Made by a program: the position numbers and the translations under genes. Positions 39,078 to 45,990 of a stretch of 64,000 nucleotides of DNA are shown piece by piece. The stretch spans positions 28,615 to 92,614 of the forward strand of contig CACWZP010000007.1 of the NCBI GenBank assembly GCA_902765395.1. The letters run 5' to 3'. The notes under the pieces were generated by a model that had not been told where the DNA came from, made no database searches, and saw nothing but the letters and a program-made list of their open reading frames with translations. This DNA is from an uncultured Eubacteriales bacterium. GTDB taxonomy: Bacteria > Bacillota > Clostridia > Christensenellales > Aristaeellaceae. Every line of letters begins with the position of its first letter. Positions within the stretch are counted from its first letter, which is position 1.

Positions 39078-40365
39078 GAACTGCATGCTGGCGGTTCAGG
39101 AGGACAGCTTCCTGCGCGGGCTGGTACGGCTGAACATGCTCAGCTGCCGGATGGTGATTTGCAAGGAAGTCCCCTGGCGGCGCAGCGGTGCGGCGCTGAC
39201 GGACAACGACATGGACAACATTCTCAGCTACATGGCTCAGAACTATGATCTCCGAAATGACAGTCTGTGTCGCCGGGCGGTCTCCATGGCGGCGAACAAC
39301 GACAGCTTCCATCCCATCCGGGATTACCTGAACGGCCTGAAATGGGATGGACAGCAGCGGCTCCGGCACGCCCTGCGCCATTTCCTCGGCGCGCCGGAGG
39401 ATGAACTGACCTACCTCTGTCTCAAGACCTACATGATAGGCGCGCTCCAGCGGGTGTTCTGGCCGGGCTGCAAGTGCGAGTATGTGCTGACGCTGATCGG
39501 CGGGCAGGGCGTCGGCAAATCGACCTTCTTCCGCTTCCTGGCGATCAAGGATGATTGGTTTACGGACGATCTTGTGGATTTCAAGAGCAGTCGAATCTAT
39601 GAAAAGATAAACGGGCACTGGATCATCGAAATGCCTGAAATGCTCGCCATGATGAACGGTAAGCGGGCGGAGGAGACGAAGGCGTTTGTCTCCAGGCAGT
39701 CCGATGTGTACCGCGATCCTTACGCGGTCTATCCCGCCGATCGTCCCCGGCAGTGCGTTTTCGGTGCGACCACCAACCGGCAAAAGTGCTTGCCTTTCGA
39801 CCATACCGGCAACCGCAGGTTCCTGCCGGTCACGGTGGATCTGGACAACGCGGAGGTGCACATCCTGGAAGACGAAGCAGCGTCCAGGGAGTACATCAAT
39901 CAGATGTGGGCGGAAGCCATGGACATCTTCAAGAGAAGGGACTACACGATGACCTTCTCGCCCGAAATCACACGACAGCTCGACCAGCTCCGGCAGGAAT
40001 TCATGCCGGAAGATACCAATGCAGGATTGATTCAGGCGTATCTGGATGAATATGAGGGCGACTATGTCTGCACCACGCAGCTATACCGGGAAGCGCTAAG
40101 AAACTTCGGCGAGCCCACTCGCATCGAGAGCAGCGAGATCGGTGAGATCATGCGTTACAGCATTCAAGGCTGGAAGGTCGGCCCGCAGCACCGTTTCCCA
40201 ATCTACGGACAGCAGCGGTCATGGATACGTGATGAAGGCTGTAAACAAGAACGTAAACGAGACCATCCAAACCCTGAAAAGCAACTGTCCATGCTGGAGC
40301 AGGGCTTTGTCCCGGTCACGGATACTTCGGATGTGCCGTTCCCGGAGGCGCATGAGCCATCATAA
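38926..40365 (+). CDS. Virulence-associated E (VirE) family helicase/ATPase
   Basis: A protein of up to 479 residues of the VirE family, SF3-like P-loop ATPases used as replicative helicases by phages and islands. Walker A is GGQGVGKSTFFRFL, the acidic Walker B region follows at HWIIEMPEM, and a typical downstream segment reads VFGATTNRQKCLPFDHTGNRRFLPV. ATG 38926 is the first in-frame start, without a clear ribosome-binding site; a later ATG near 39008 is possible. It works with the CHC2 protein encoded upstream. Its 3' end contains one copy of the long inverted repeat (40237-40261). Confidence 0.88.
   Translation: MEGRLLRELNDDWKNISREKLDKLSAEMVPVDYVREQLHRNEKGKVTQTIENCMLAVQEDSFLRGLVRLNMLSCRMVICKEVPWRRSGAALTDNDMDNILSYMAQNYDLRNDSLCRRAVSMAANNDSFHPIRDYLNGLKWDGQQRLRHALRHFLGAPEDELTYLCLKTYMIGALQRVFWPGCKCEYVLTLIGGQGVGKSTFFRFLAIKDDWFTDDLVDFKSSRIYEKINGHWIIEMPEMLAMMNGKRAEETKAFVSRQSDVYRDPYAVYPADRPRQCVFGATTNRQKCLPFDHTGNRRFLPVTVDLDNAEVHILEDEAASREYINQMWAEAMDIFKRRDYTMTFSPEITRQLDQLRQEFMPEDTNAGLIQAYLDEYEGDYVCTTQLYREALRNFGEPTRIESSEIGEIMRYSIQGWKVGPQHRFPIYGQQRSWIRDEGCKQERKRDHPNPEKQLSMLEQGFVPVTDTSDVPFPEAHEPS
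40237..40261 (+). repeat. Long inverted-repeat partner, copy 2 (GGCTGTAAACAA...), inside the VirE gene
   Basis: GGCTGTAAACAAGAACGTAA followed by ACGAG, 23 of 25 identical to the minus strand of 36146-36171. It lies in coding sequence about 100 bases before the VirE stop and 150 bases before the HTH gene. Confidence 0.7.
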
Positions 40366-40406
40366 TCGAGATCGACCTATGAAAGAAGGAGGATACAAGA
40401 AACAAC

Positions 40407-40721
40407 ATGAATAACGAGGATGTTATCCAGCAAATCATCGACATCGTTTGCAATCGATTCGAGGATATGATAAAATCTATGGTGTCGGCGAACCTTGAAA
40501 ACGGAATAGGATCACAGGATTATTCACCACTTGTAGAAGCGATCACTGTCGAAGAACTGGCCAGCCTGCTAAAGGTTTCCAAACCGGTCGCCTATGAACT
40601 TGCCAACAGCGAAGGCTTCCCATCCTTTCGGATTGGAAAGAACATTCGCGTCGACAAGCGTGGGCTTTCCGATTGGATGTCGAAACAGACGGCGGTTCGG
40701 AAAGGAACACAACAGACATGA
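40407..40721 (+). CDS. Excisionase-like helix-turn-helix protein
   Basis: A 104-residue protein whose C-terminal half is a MerR/excisionase-type HTH: ITVEELASLLKVSKPVAYELANSEGFPSFRIGKNIRVDKRGLSDWM. The N-terminal half is a short helical region. Proteins of this sort are usually the recombination directionality factor (Xis) or a regulator encoded beside the integrase. Its stop codon overlaps the integrase start (ATGA). AAGGAGG is present upstream at a rather long distance. Confidence 0.85.
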   Translation: MNNEDVIQQIIDIVCNRFEDMIKSMVSANLENGIGSQDYSPLVEAITVEELASLLKVSKPVAYELANSEGFPSFRIGKNIRVDKRGLSDWMSKQTAVRKGTQQT

Positions 40722-41926
40722 CGAAACATACAAATGGTGGATCCAATAAGAAACCCAGGAAGAACACAAGAACCTCGAACAATACGGGCTCCATCCGTCA
40801 GCGTCCCAACGGGCTCTGGGAGGCCCGGGTCGTGATCGGAACTGACCCCGCGACCGGCAAGCAGGTGCGCAAGTCGGTCTATGGGGACAAGGAGAAGGAC
40901 GTCCGGCGCAAGGTAACGGAGATTCAAAATGCGCTGGACAACGGCACCTATCAGGAGCCCAACAGGATGAAGGTCAGCGAGTGGCTGGAGGAATGGTTGA
41001 ACACGTTTTGCGCGCACAAGCTGAAGCCTTATACGATCGTGGCCTATCGCGGGATCATCAAGAATCATCTGAACCCCGCCATCGGCGCAATGAAGCTCCA
41101 GGAGGTTCGCGGGCTGCACATTCAGCGAATCTATAACCGTATGATTGCCGACGGCGCATCCCCCAAGACCGTCAAGAACATCGGAGCCGTGGCGCACAAG
41201 GCCTTCAATGTGGCGATCAAGCAGGGATTGATCTCAGTCAATCCCTGCGACGCCGCAGAGTTTCCAAAGATGGAGCACCACGAGATCAAGCCCCTCACGG
41301 ACGCGGAGATTCCCATCTTCCTCAACGCCATCAAGGGCGACCCCATGGAAAACGCCTACGCGCTCTGCCTGTTCGCAGGGCTGCGCGAGGGCGAGTGCCT
41401 GGGATTGTCGTGGAATCAGGTGGACTTCGAGAGGCAGACGCTGGTCATCAGCCAGCAGCTCCAGCGAGGCAAGACCAAGGGCGGTCAGTACTACATCGCC
41501 TCGTCCACGAAGTCTGGCAGATCCCGTACGATCATGCCCCCGCCGATCGCATTTGAATACCTCAAGAGCGAGAAGCGGCGGCAGCTTGCCAACCAGCTTG
41601 CAGCCGGTACGGAATGGAATAATGAACACAACCTCGTATTTACCACGGACAAGGGAAAGAACTGCGCCGTGTCCACCTTCTACAAGGGGTTCAAGCGACT
41701 GTTGAAGGAAATGGGGCGGCCGGACGCTCGCCCGCACGACCTGCGCCACACCGCCGCGACCGTCGCCATCGCCAGCGGCGCGGACATCAAATCCGTGCAA
41801 AGCCTGCTGGGGCACGCCACAGCAAGCTTCACGCTGAACGTCTACGCACACACTTCAGAGAAGATGATGGAAGACACTGCCGCCCGTGTTCAAAACTATT
41901 ACGATCAGTTGAAGACATCGTTATAG
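40718..41926 (+). CDS. int: Tyrosine recombinase (phage/ICE-type integrase)
   Basis: A 402-residue integrase: an N-terminal AP2-like arm-binding region (GSIRQRPNGLWEARV), a SAM-like core-binding domain, and a catalytic domain with Arg in AGLREGECLG (about residue 222), H-x-x-R in HDLRHTAA (about 340), a following His in LLGHATASF and the nucleophile Tyr in NVYAHTS (about 375). All catalytic residues are present. It sits 86 bases from the right attachment site. Start at ATG 40718, supported by AAAGGA and coupling to the HTH gene. Confidence 0.95.
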   Translation: MTKHTNGGSNKKPRKNTRTSNNTGSIRQRPNGLWEARVVIGTDPATGKQVRKSVYGDKEKDVRRKVTEIQNALDNGTYQEPNRMKVSEWLEEWLNTFCAHKLKPYTIVAYRGIIKNHLNPAIGAMKLQEVRGLHIQRIYNRMIADGASPKTVKNIGAVAHKAFNVAIKQGLISVNPCDAAEFPKMEHHEIKPLTDAEIPIFLNAIKGDPMENAYALCLFAGLREGECLGLSWNQVDFERQTLVISQQLQRGKTKGGQYYIASSTKSGRSRTIMPPPIAFEYLKSEKRRQLANQLAAGTEWNNEHNLVFTTDKGKNCAVSTFYKGFKRLLKEMGRPDARPHDLRHTAATVAIASGADIKSVQSLLGHATASFTLNVYAHTSEKMMEDTAARVQNYYDQLKTSL

Positions 41927-41935
41927 ACATTTAAA

Positions 41936-41954
41936 TGGGGTATACTGTGGGGTA
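41936..41954. repeat. Right paired arm-type repeats (TGGGGTA twice, 12-bp period)
   Basis: TGGGGTA at 41936-41942 and 41948-41954, the same motif, period and orientation as at 27032-27050. Located between the integrase stop and the right attachment site. Confidence 0.6.
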
Positions 41955-41974
41955 CGGACATTGTTAAGATTGTT

Positions 41975-42010
41975 AAATGCCTTGAAAACACGAGGTTTTC
42001 AAGGCATTTG
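41975..42010. terminator. Perfect 15-bp hairpin between the integrase and tRNA-Ser
   Basis: AAATGCCTTGAAAAC (41975-41989) pairs exactly with GTTTTCAAGGCATTT (41995-42009) around a 5-base loop. It can terminate the integrase transcript and, on the opposite strand, the tRNA transcript. Confidence 0.75.
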
Positions 42011-42012
42011 AT

Positions 42013-42035
42013 TGGCGGAGAAGGAGGGATTCGAA
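42013..42035. other. Right attachment site (attR) within tRNA-Ser
   Basis: The 23 bp identical to 26891-26913, covering the CCA end, the acceptor stem strand and half of the T arm. The integration leaves the tRNA functional. Confidence 0.9.
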
Positions 42036-42105
42036 CCCTCGAGACGCTTTTGACGCCTACACGATTTCCAGTCGTGCGCCCTCGACCAAGCTAGGCGACT
42101 TCTCC
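42013..42105 (-). tRNA. tRNA-Ser (anticodon GGA)
   Basis: On the minus strand the gene starts GGAGAAG and ends CTTCTCC-G-CCA (CCA encoded at 42015-42013). The anticodon stem-loop is CACGA-CTGGAAA-TCGTG, giving anticodon GGA. The long variable arm (GGCGTCAAAAGCGTC) and the T arm GAGGGTTCGAATCCCTC are typical of tRNA-Ser. The gene is intact; the element is integrated at its 3' end. Confidence 0.96.
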
Positions 42106-42318
42106 ATGCTATTCAGTTGTGCGATCCGGAAGGGTCAGTTCCGAATCAGTCAACAGCAGATATTATAGCACAGGGTGGTCGGAAATGCAATACCCTTTCA
42201 GGGAAAATTTGTGTGAAAAGGGTCGGGTGAGATGGATTTCGGGGAGCCGGAATCGGGGCAAATCATTACAAAAAGTTTAAATCCGGCGAAAGACGGCGAC
42301 AGGCAGTGGGTTTCATGT

Positions 42319-42324
42319 TATAAT
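42319..42324 (+). promoter_or_regulatory. Putative extended -10 promoter element of degV
   Basis: TGTTATAAT: a perfect TATAAT with an upstream TG, 39 bases before the degV start. The -35 region at 42296-42301 is weak. Confidence 0.6.
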
Positions 42325-42362
42325 GGCAGATAGGCAAGATTGACACCAAGGAGGGACAAGGC

Positions 42363-43235
42363 ATGAGCGAATATGTCATCATGACGGACTCGTCGTGCGA
42401 CCTGCCGGCGAAGCTGGCCGATGAGATGGAGCTGACCGTGCTGCCGCTGTATGTGGACGTGGACGGCCAGAAATTCACCAATTACCTGGACGAGCGGGAG
42501 ATCTCCTTTGCCGAGATCTACGCCAAGCTGCGCACCAAGTGCCCGGCCAAGACCTCCGCGGTGAACGTGAACGACTTCATGGAGCCGATGGAAAGCCTGC
42601 TGAAGGACGGCAAGGACGTGCTGTACATCGGCTTCTCCTCCGGCCTGAGCGGCACCTACAACGCCGGGGCCATGGCCGCGCGGGAGCTGGCCGAAAAGTA
42701 TCCCGAGCGCAAGATACTGACCACGGACTCCCTGTGCGCCTCCATGGGCCAGGGGCTGCTGGTGTACCTGGCCTGGCAGCAGAAGCAGCAAGGCAAGAGC
42801 ATCGAAGAGGTGCGCGACTTCGTGGAGGAGAACAAGCTGCACCTGTGCCACTGGTTCACCATCGACGATCTGATGTTCCTGAAGCGCGGCGGCCGCGTGT
42901 CCGGCGCGACGGCCATCGTGGGCAGCATGCTGTCCATCAAGCCGGTGATGCACGTGGACAACGACGGGCACCTGATCAAGGTGGACACCGCCCGCGGGCG
43001 CAAGGCCTCCATCAAGGCGCTGGCCGACCGTGCGGAGCAGCTGGGCATCGACCTGGCCAACCAGGTGATCTTCATCTCCCACGGCGACTGCATCGAGGAC
43101 GCCAATTACCTGGCGGACATCATGCGCAACCGCTTCCACGTGAAGGACGTGGTGATCAGCTACGTCGGCCCGGTGATCGGCGCCCACTCCGGCCCCGGCA
43201 CCATCGCGCTGTTCTTCCTGGGCAGGGAGCGATAA
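42363..43235 (+). CDS. DegV family protein (fatty-acid-binding)
   Basis: A 290-residue EDD-fold protein: opening VIMTDSSCDLP, then FSSGLSGTYNAG, KLHLCHWFTIDDLMFLKRGGR and the final HSGPGTIALFFLGRER. DegV proteins of Firmicutes bind fatty acids, and the FakB members deliver them to the kinase FakA; whether this one is FakB-like is not decided. AAGGAGGG lies before the ATG. It has its own promoter and terminator. Confidence 0.93.
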   Translation: MSEYVIMTDSSCDLPAKLADEMELTVLPLYVDVDGQKFTNYLDEREISFAEIYAKLRTKCPAKTSAVNVNDFMEPMESLLKDGKDVLYIGFSSGLSGTYNAGAMAARELAEKYPERKILTTDSLCASMGQGLLVYLAWQQKQQGKSIEEVRDFVEENKLHLCHWFTIDDLMFLKRGGRVSGATAIVGSMLSIKPVMHVDNDGHLIKVDTARGRKASIKALADRAEQLGIDLANQVIFISHGDCIEDANYLADIMRNRFHVKDVVISYVGPVIGAHSGPGTIALFFLGRER

Positions 43236-43248
43236 TCGACATTTCATG

Positions 43249-43285
43249 GCGGGATGCGCCGCGAGGCGTATCCCGCTTGTTGTTG
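43249..43285 (+). terminator. Rho-independent terminator after the DegV gene
   Basis: GCGGGATGCGCC pairs with GGCGTATCCCGC (one mismatch) around GCGA, followed by TTGTTGTTG. It lies just before the ribosome-binding site of the next gene. Confidence 0.8.
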
Positions 43286-43295
43286 TGAGGTATCT

Positions 43296-43979
43296 ATGCA
43301 GACACTGGACGTCATCGCCCACATCCACACCGACTTCCCCGCCAAGTTCGGCATCCCGCGCCAGAGCGGGCTGGTGGACGCGCTGGAGGGCGAGATCGTG
43401 TTCACCGAAAAGTACCGGGACGCCAGCGCCCTGCGGGGCATCGAGGGCTACAGCCACCTGTGGCTGATCTGGCAGTTCTCCGAATCGGTGACGGAGCGCT
43501 TTTCCCCCACCGTCAAGCCGCCGCGGCTGGGCGGCAACACGCGCATGGGCGTGTTCGCCACGCGCTCGCCCTTCCGGCCCAACCCGCTGGGGCTGTCCTG
43601 CGTGCGGCTGTTGGGCGTGGAGTATGGCACGCCCCGGGGGGCGGTGCTGCGCGTGGCGGGAGCCGATCTGATGGATGGCACGCCGATCTACGACATCAAG
43701 CCCTATCTGCCGTATGTGGACAGCCACCCGGACGCCAGGGGCGGGTTCACCGACGGGATCGAGTATCCCCGGCTGCGGGTGGACTTCCCGGAGGCGCTGC
43801 TTTCAAAGATCCCCCAGGGCAAGCGGGCGGCGCTGATGGAGGTGCTGGCCCAGGACCCCCGGCCCGGCTATCGCCACGAGAGCGACGGCAGGCGCTACGG
43901 GGTGCAGTTTGCAGGGTTCGACGTGCGGTTTTATGTGGACGGGGATGTGCTGACCGTGGTCGAAGTGGTCCCGGCATAG
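43296..43979 (+). CDS. trmO: TrmO (TsaA) family tRNA methyltransferase
   Basis: A 227-residue protein of the TrmO/TsaA family, which N6-methylates threonylcarbamoyladenosine at position 37 of tRNA. Recognised by the N-terminal beta-barrel motifs GIPRQSGL, the segment HLWLIWQF, RMGVFATRSPFRPNPLGLS and YDIKPYLPYVDS. The start is ATG 43296 (GAGGT upstream); an in-frame extension to 43254 would run through the preceding terminator. The C-terminal 60 residues form the second small domain usual in this family. Confidence 0.92.
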   Translation: MQTLDVIAHIHTDFPAKFGIPRQSGLVDALEGEIVFTEKYRDASALRGIEGYSHLWLIWQFSESVTERFSPTVKPPRLGGNTRMGVFATRSPFRPNPLGLSCVRLLGVEYGTPRGAVLRVAGADLMDGTPIYDIKPYLPYVDSHPDARGGFTDGIEYPRLRVDFPEALLSKIPQGKRAALMEVLAQDPRPGYRHESDGRRYGVQFAGFDVRFYVDGDVLTVVEVVPA

Positions 43980-43982
43980 ACA

Positions 43983-44008
43983 AAGAGACGCCTTGCGGCG
44001 TCTCTTCT
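43983..44008. terminator. Terminator shared by convergent genes
   Basis: AAGAGACGCC pairs with GGCGTCTCTT around TTGC, then CTTT on the plus strand. Confidence 0.8.
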
Positions 44009-44024
44009 TTATGGCTTCTGTCGT

Positions 44025-44738
44025 TTATGCGATCTCCAGCGCGATCTCCATCATCCGGGTGAAGGTGTTCTGGCGATCCTCCGCGGGCAGGCTCTCGCCG
44101 GTGACCAGGCTGTCGGAGATGGTCAGCAGCGCCAGGGCGTTCTTCCCGGCGGCGGCAGCGTTCAGATAGAGGGCGTAGGCCTCCATCTCCACGCACAGCA
44201 CGCCCAGCTTTTGCAGGATCGGCATGGCGCTGTAGCTGCCCTGGCCGTAAAATGCGTCGGAGGAATAGATCGGACCGGGCACGATGGGCTGGCCGATCTT
44301 CTCCGCGGCGGCCACGGCCTCCTGGAGCAGCTTGTAGGAGCAGCAGGGCGCCAGGATGCCGTTGAAGGCGAACTGTCCGCCATAGTTGGAATCGGTATAG
44401 GCGCTCATGCCGGCCACCACGTCCCGCAGCTGCAGCTTGTCGGTCAGGGCTCCGGCGGAACCGATGCGGATGATGTTCTCCACGCCATAGAAGTTGAAGA
44501 GCTCATAGGAATAGATGCCGATGGCGGGCATGCCCATGCCCGAGGCCATCACGGACACCTTCTTGCCCTTGTATTCGCCGGTATAGCCCTGCACGCCGCG
44601 CACGTTGTTCACCAGCACGGGGTTCTCCAGATACGTCTCGGCGATGAATTTGGAGCGCAGCGGGTCGCCGGGCATCAGCACGGTGCGGGCAAACGCGCCT
44701 TCAGGGGCGTTGATGTGGGGCGTAGGAATGTTGCTCAT
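44025..44738 (-). CDS. deoD: Purine-nucleoside phosphorylase, DeoD type
   Basis: A 237-residue PNP of the hexameric trimer-of-dimers class, cleaving purine (deoxy)nucleosides with phosphate in salvage. The sequence has VLMPGDPLRSKFIAETYLEN, the GSAGAL phosphate-binding segment, and the purine-binding CVEMEAYALY. The catalytic Asp is present in LLTISDSLVTGE. GGAGGGAAGAACC before ATG 44738 sets the start. The barstar and barnase-like genes are upstream on the same strand (24-base gap) and may be co-transcribed. Confidence 0.95.
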   Translation of the reverse strand: MSNIPTPHINAPEGAFARTVLMPGDPLRSKFIAETYLENPVLVNNVRGVQGYTGEYKGKKVSVMASGMGMPAIGIYSYELFNFYGVENIIRIGSAGALTDKLQLRDVVAGMSAYTDSNYGGQFAFNGILAPCCSYKLLQEAVAAAEKIGQPIVPGPIYSSDAFYGQGSYSAMPILQKLGVLCVEMEAYALYLNAAAAGKNALALLTISDSLVTGESLPAEDRQNTFTRMMEIALEIA

Positions 44739-44762
44739 GGTTCTTCCCTCCAATTCATGTAA

Positions 44763-45011
44763 TCAATCCAGCAATACCTGCAAGCCGTTGTCCGCGAACA
44801 CGCGCAGAAGCCGCGCGCCATAGGCGCCGTCGGCCTCCAGGAAGGCGGCGGCGTTCTCAATGACCACCAGCTCCCGCTCCGCCCGCTCGCCCAGGCAGTC
44901 GTTCAGGGCATCCAGGTTGCCGCCGTAGTAGTCCGGCAGGCAGAGCTTGCGCTTCAGTTCCGCGTGGGTCGCCTCGCGGCCGTCCATCCTGTTTCCATCC
45001 AATACAATCAT
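44763..45011 (-). CDS. Barstar-like ribonuclease inhibitor
   Basis: An 82-residue protein of the barstar family: LKRKLCLPDYYGGNLDALNDCLGE is the typical inhibitory helix, followed by the core strand LVVIENAA. Barstar blocks barnase inside the producing cell. The cognate nuclease gene is immediately upstream with 2 bases between them; GGAGG 7 bases before the ATG at 45011 overlaps the end of the nuclease gene. Confidence 0.9.
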   Translation of the reverse strand: MIVLDGNRMDGREATHAELKRKLCLPDYYGGNLDALNDCLGERAERELVVIENAAAFLEADGAYGARLLRVFADNGLQVLLD

Positions 45012-45013
45012 AA

Positions 45014-45547
45014 TCAATCCTCCGGGAACATTTCAGTGAATGTCTGGTAATGGTCGTCGGTGTAATAGTACAGGCCGTCGGAGCTGAACAACACCCGCTG
45101 CTTGCCCCGCTTCTTGCCCTTGTAGTTGGCATCGCACTCATACCACTTGCGGCCCTTCTTCTCGGGCAGCTGACCTTCGTAGTTGCCAAAGCGATCGCCG
45201 CCGATGCTCTTGCCCGGGGCCACCTCGCCCACGTAGTTGTATCGGCTGTCCCAGCCCAGGGCCTTGGCCTCGTTCTTGGTGATGAAGTTCTCCGGCAGCT
45301 CGCCGTAGATCGATAGATAATTGACGATCTGCTGGGGGTCTGTCACCGGAAGCTCAAATTCGACTTCGGTCTGTTCTTCTTCATCGTTATAGACTTCGGT
45401 CTGTTCTTCGACCTCGTAGTCGTCGGTGAGGCCGTAAAGGTCCCTGAGCAGCTCCCGCCAATCGTCCGCGACGGCCACCGTGAGCGCCGACAGCGCCAGC
45501 AGGGCGGCCATCACCAGCGCCAGGAAGCGCCTGACATACCTTTGCAT
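45014..45547 (-). CDS. Secreted barnase-like guanyl ribonuclease
   Basis: A 177-residue exported protein: signal peptide to about residue 27, a 45-residue acidic propeptide-like stretch (VEEQTEVYNDEEEQTEVEFE), then the barnase domain. The catalytic residues of the family can be placed: Glu in KWYECDANY, Arg in KQRVLFSSDGLYY, His in TDDHYQTF. Other conserved parts are LPENFITKNEAKALGW and GKSIGGDRFGN. It should hydrolyse RNA outside the cell, and the adjacent barstar protects the producer. GGGAGGG before ATG 45547 supports the start. Confidence 0.92.
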   Translation of the reverse strand: MQRYVRRFLALVMAALLALSALTVAVADDWRELLRDLYGLTDDYEVEEQTEVYNDEEEQTEVEFELPVTDPQQIVNYLSIYGELPENFITKNEAKALGWDSRYNYVGEVAPGKSIGGDRFGNYEGQLPEKKGRKWYECDANYKGKKRGKQRVLFSSDGLYYYTDDHYQTFTEMFPED

Positions 45548-45597
45548 CCGTATCCCTCCCTCATGGGTGGCGATGGGCGGTCTCCCGCCCTTCGCCG

Positions 45598-45783
45598 TCA
45601 TTTCCTTCGGAACTGCCTCTTGCGCGAACGCTTCGCGTCGTGAATGCCGCAGAGCGCGGCGCTTTCGACCTGCGCGGCGTCGTCCGGCGGCAGCGCGGGC
45701 ATCAGCCCGGTGCACTCCGTGGCGGACGCCACGTTCTCCGTCTCGCCGAAGGTGGCGTCCGGCTTTCGACCGTCGTCCTTCAC
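45598..45783 (-). CDS. Small hypothetical protein with an ATECTGLMPALP motif
   Basis: A 61-residue polypeptide starting at GTG with an excellent GGGGAGGTGATCGC ribosome-binding site. The central stretch NVASATECTGLMPALPPDD looks conserved-family-like (I have the impression of similar short proteins in Clostridia, which I cannot check), and the end is basic (KRSRKRQFRRK). No signal peptide or membrane helix is present. It is 50 bases upstream of the barnase-like gene on the same strand. Function unknown. Confidence 0.6.
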   Translation of the reverse strand: MKDDGRKPDATFGETENVASATECTGLMPALPPDDAAQVESAALCGIHDAKRSRKRQFRRK

Positions 45784-45938
45784 GCGATCACCTCCCCGGA
45801 CAAGTCTGCCCGGGCGGCGCCTCCGATATAACTATATTTTAACCGAAAGCGTCGCTGACGTCAAGGCGCAGGCGCGGTTTTCGTGCGCGCAGAGGCAGGT
45901 TTTGAGCATCCGCAGCGCTGTTTTTGTGCAGCGCGCCC

Positions 45939-45967
45939 TTGAACACGCTTCTCAACTATGTTATAAT
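45939..45967 (+). promoter_or_regulatory. Putative sigma-A promoter for the XpaC-like gene
   Basis: TTGAAC, 17-base spacer, perfect TATAAT (45962-45967), 23 bases before the ATG at 45991. Confidence 0.8.
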
Positions 45968-45990
45968 GCATGACATGAGGTGTGAATGAC

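Larger units (their letters stand above)
26891..42035. mobile_element. 15.1 kb integrated element in the 3' end of tRNA-Ser(GGA)
   Basis: Bounded by an exact 23-bp direct repeat (26891-26913 and 42013-42035) that is the 3' end of the tRNA-Ser gene. Contents: toxin-antitoxin pair, DinD, DUF3800, Res and Mod of a type III restriction system, DUF4238, ParM-like protein and partner, CHC2 primase, VirE-type helicase, an excisionase-like HTH protein, and a tyrosine integrase next to the right end. Parts (28.8-30.0, 33.4-34.2 and 35.0-36.3 kb) are much more AT-rich than the chromosome. No relaxase, type IV secretion or phage structural gene is seen, so it may be a mobilisable island, an integrated plasmid-like element or a phage satellite. 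Confidence 0.9.

Noticed and set aside
45548-45715. In-frame upstream extension of the barnase-like protein.
   Set aside because: It would place 56 Arg-rich residues before the signal peptide, and GGGAGGG directly precedes the ATG at 45547.
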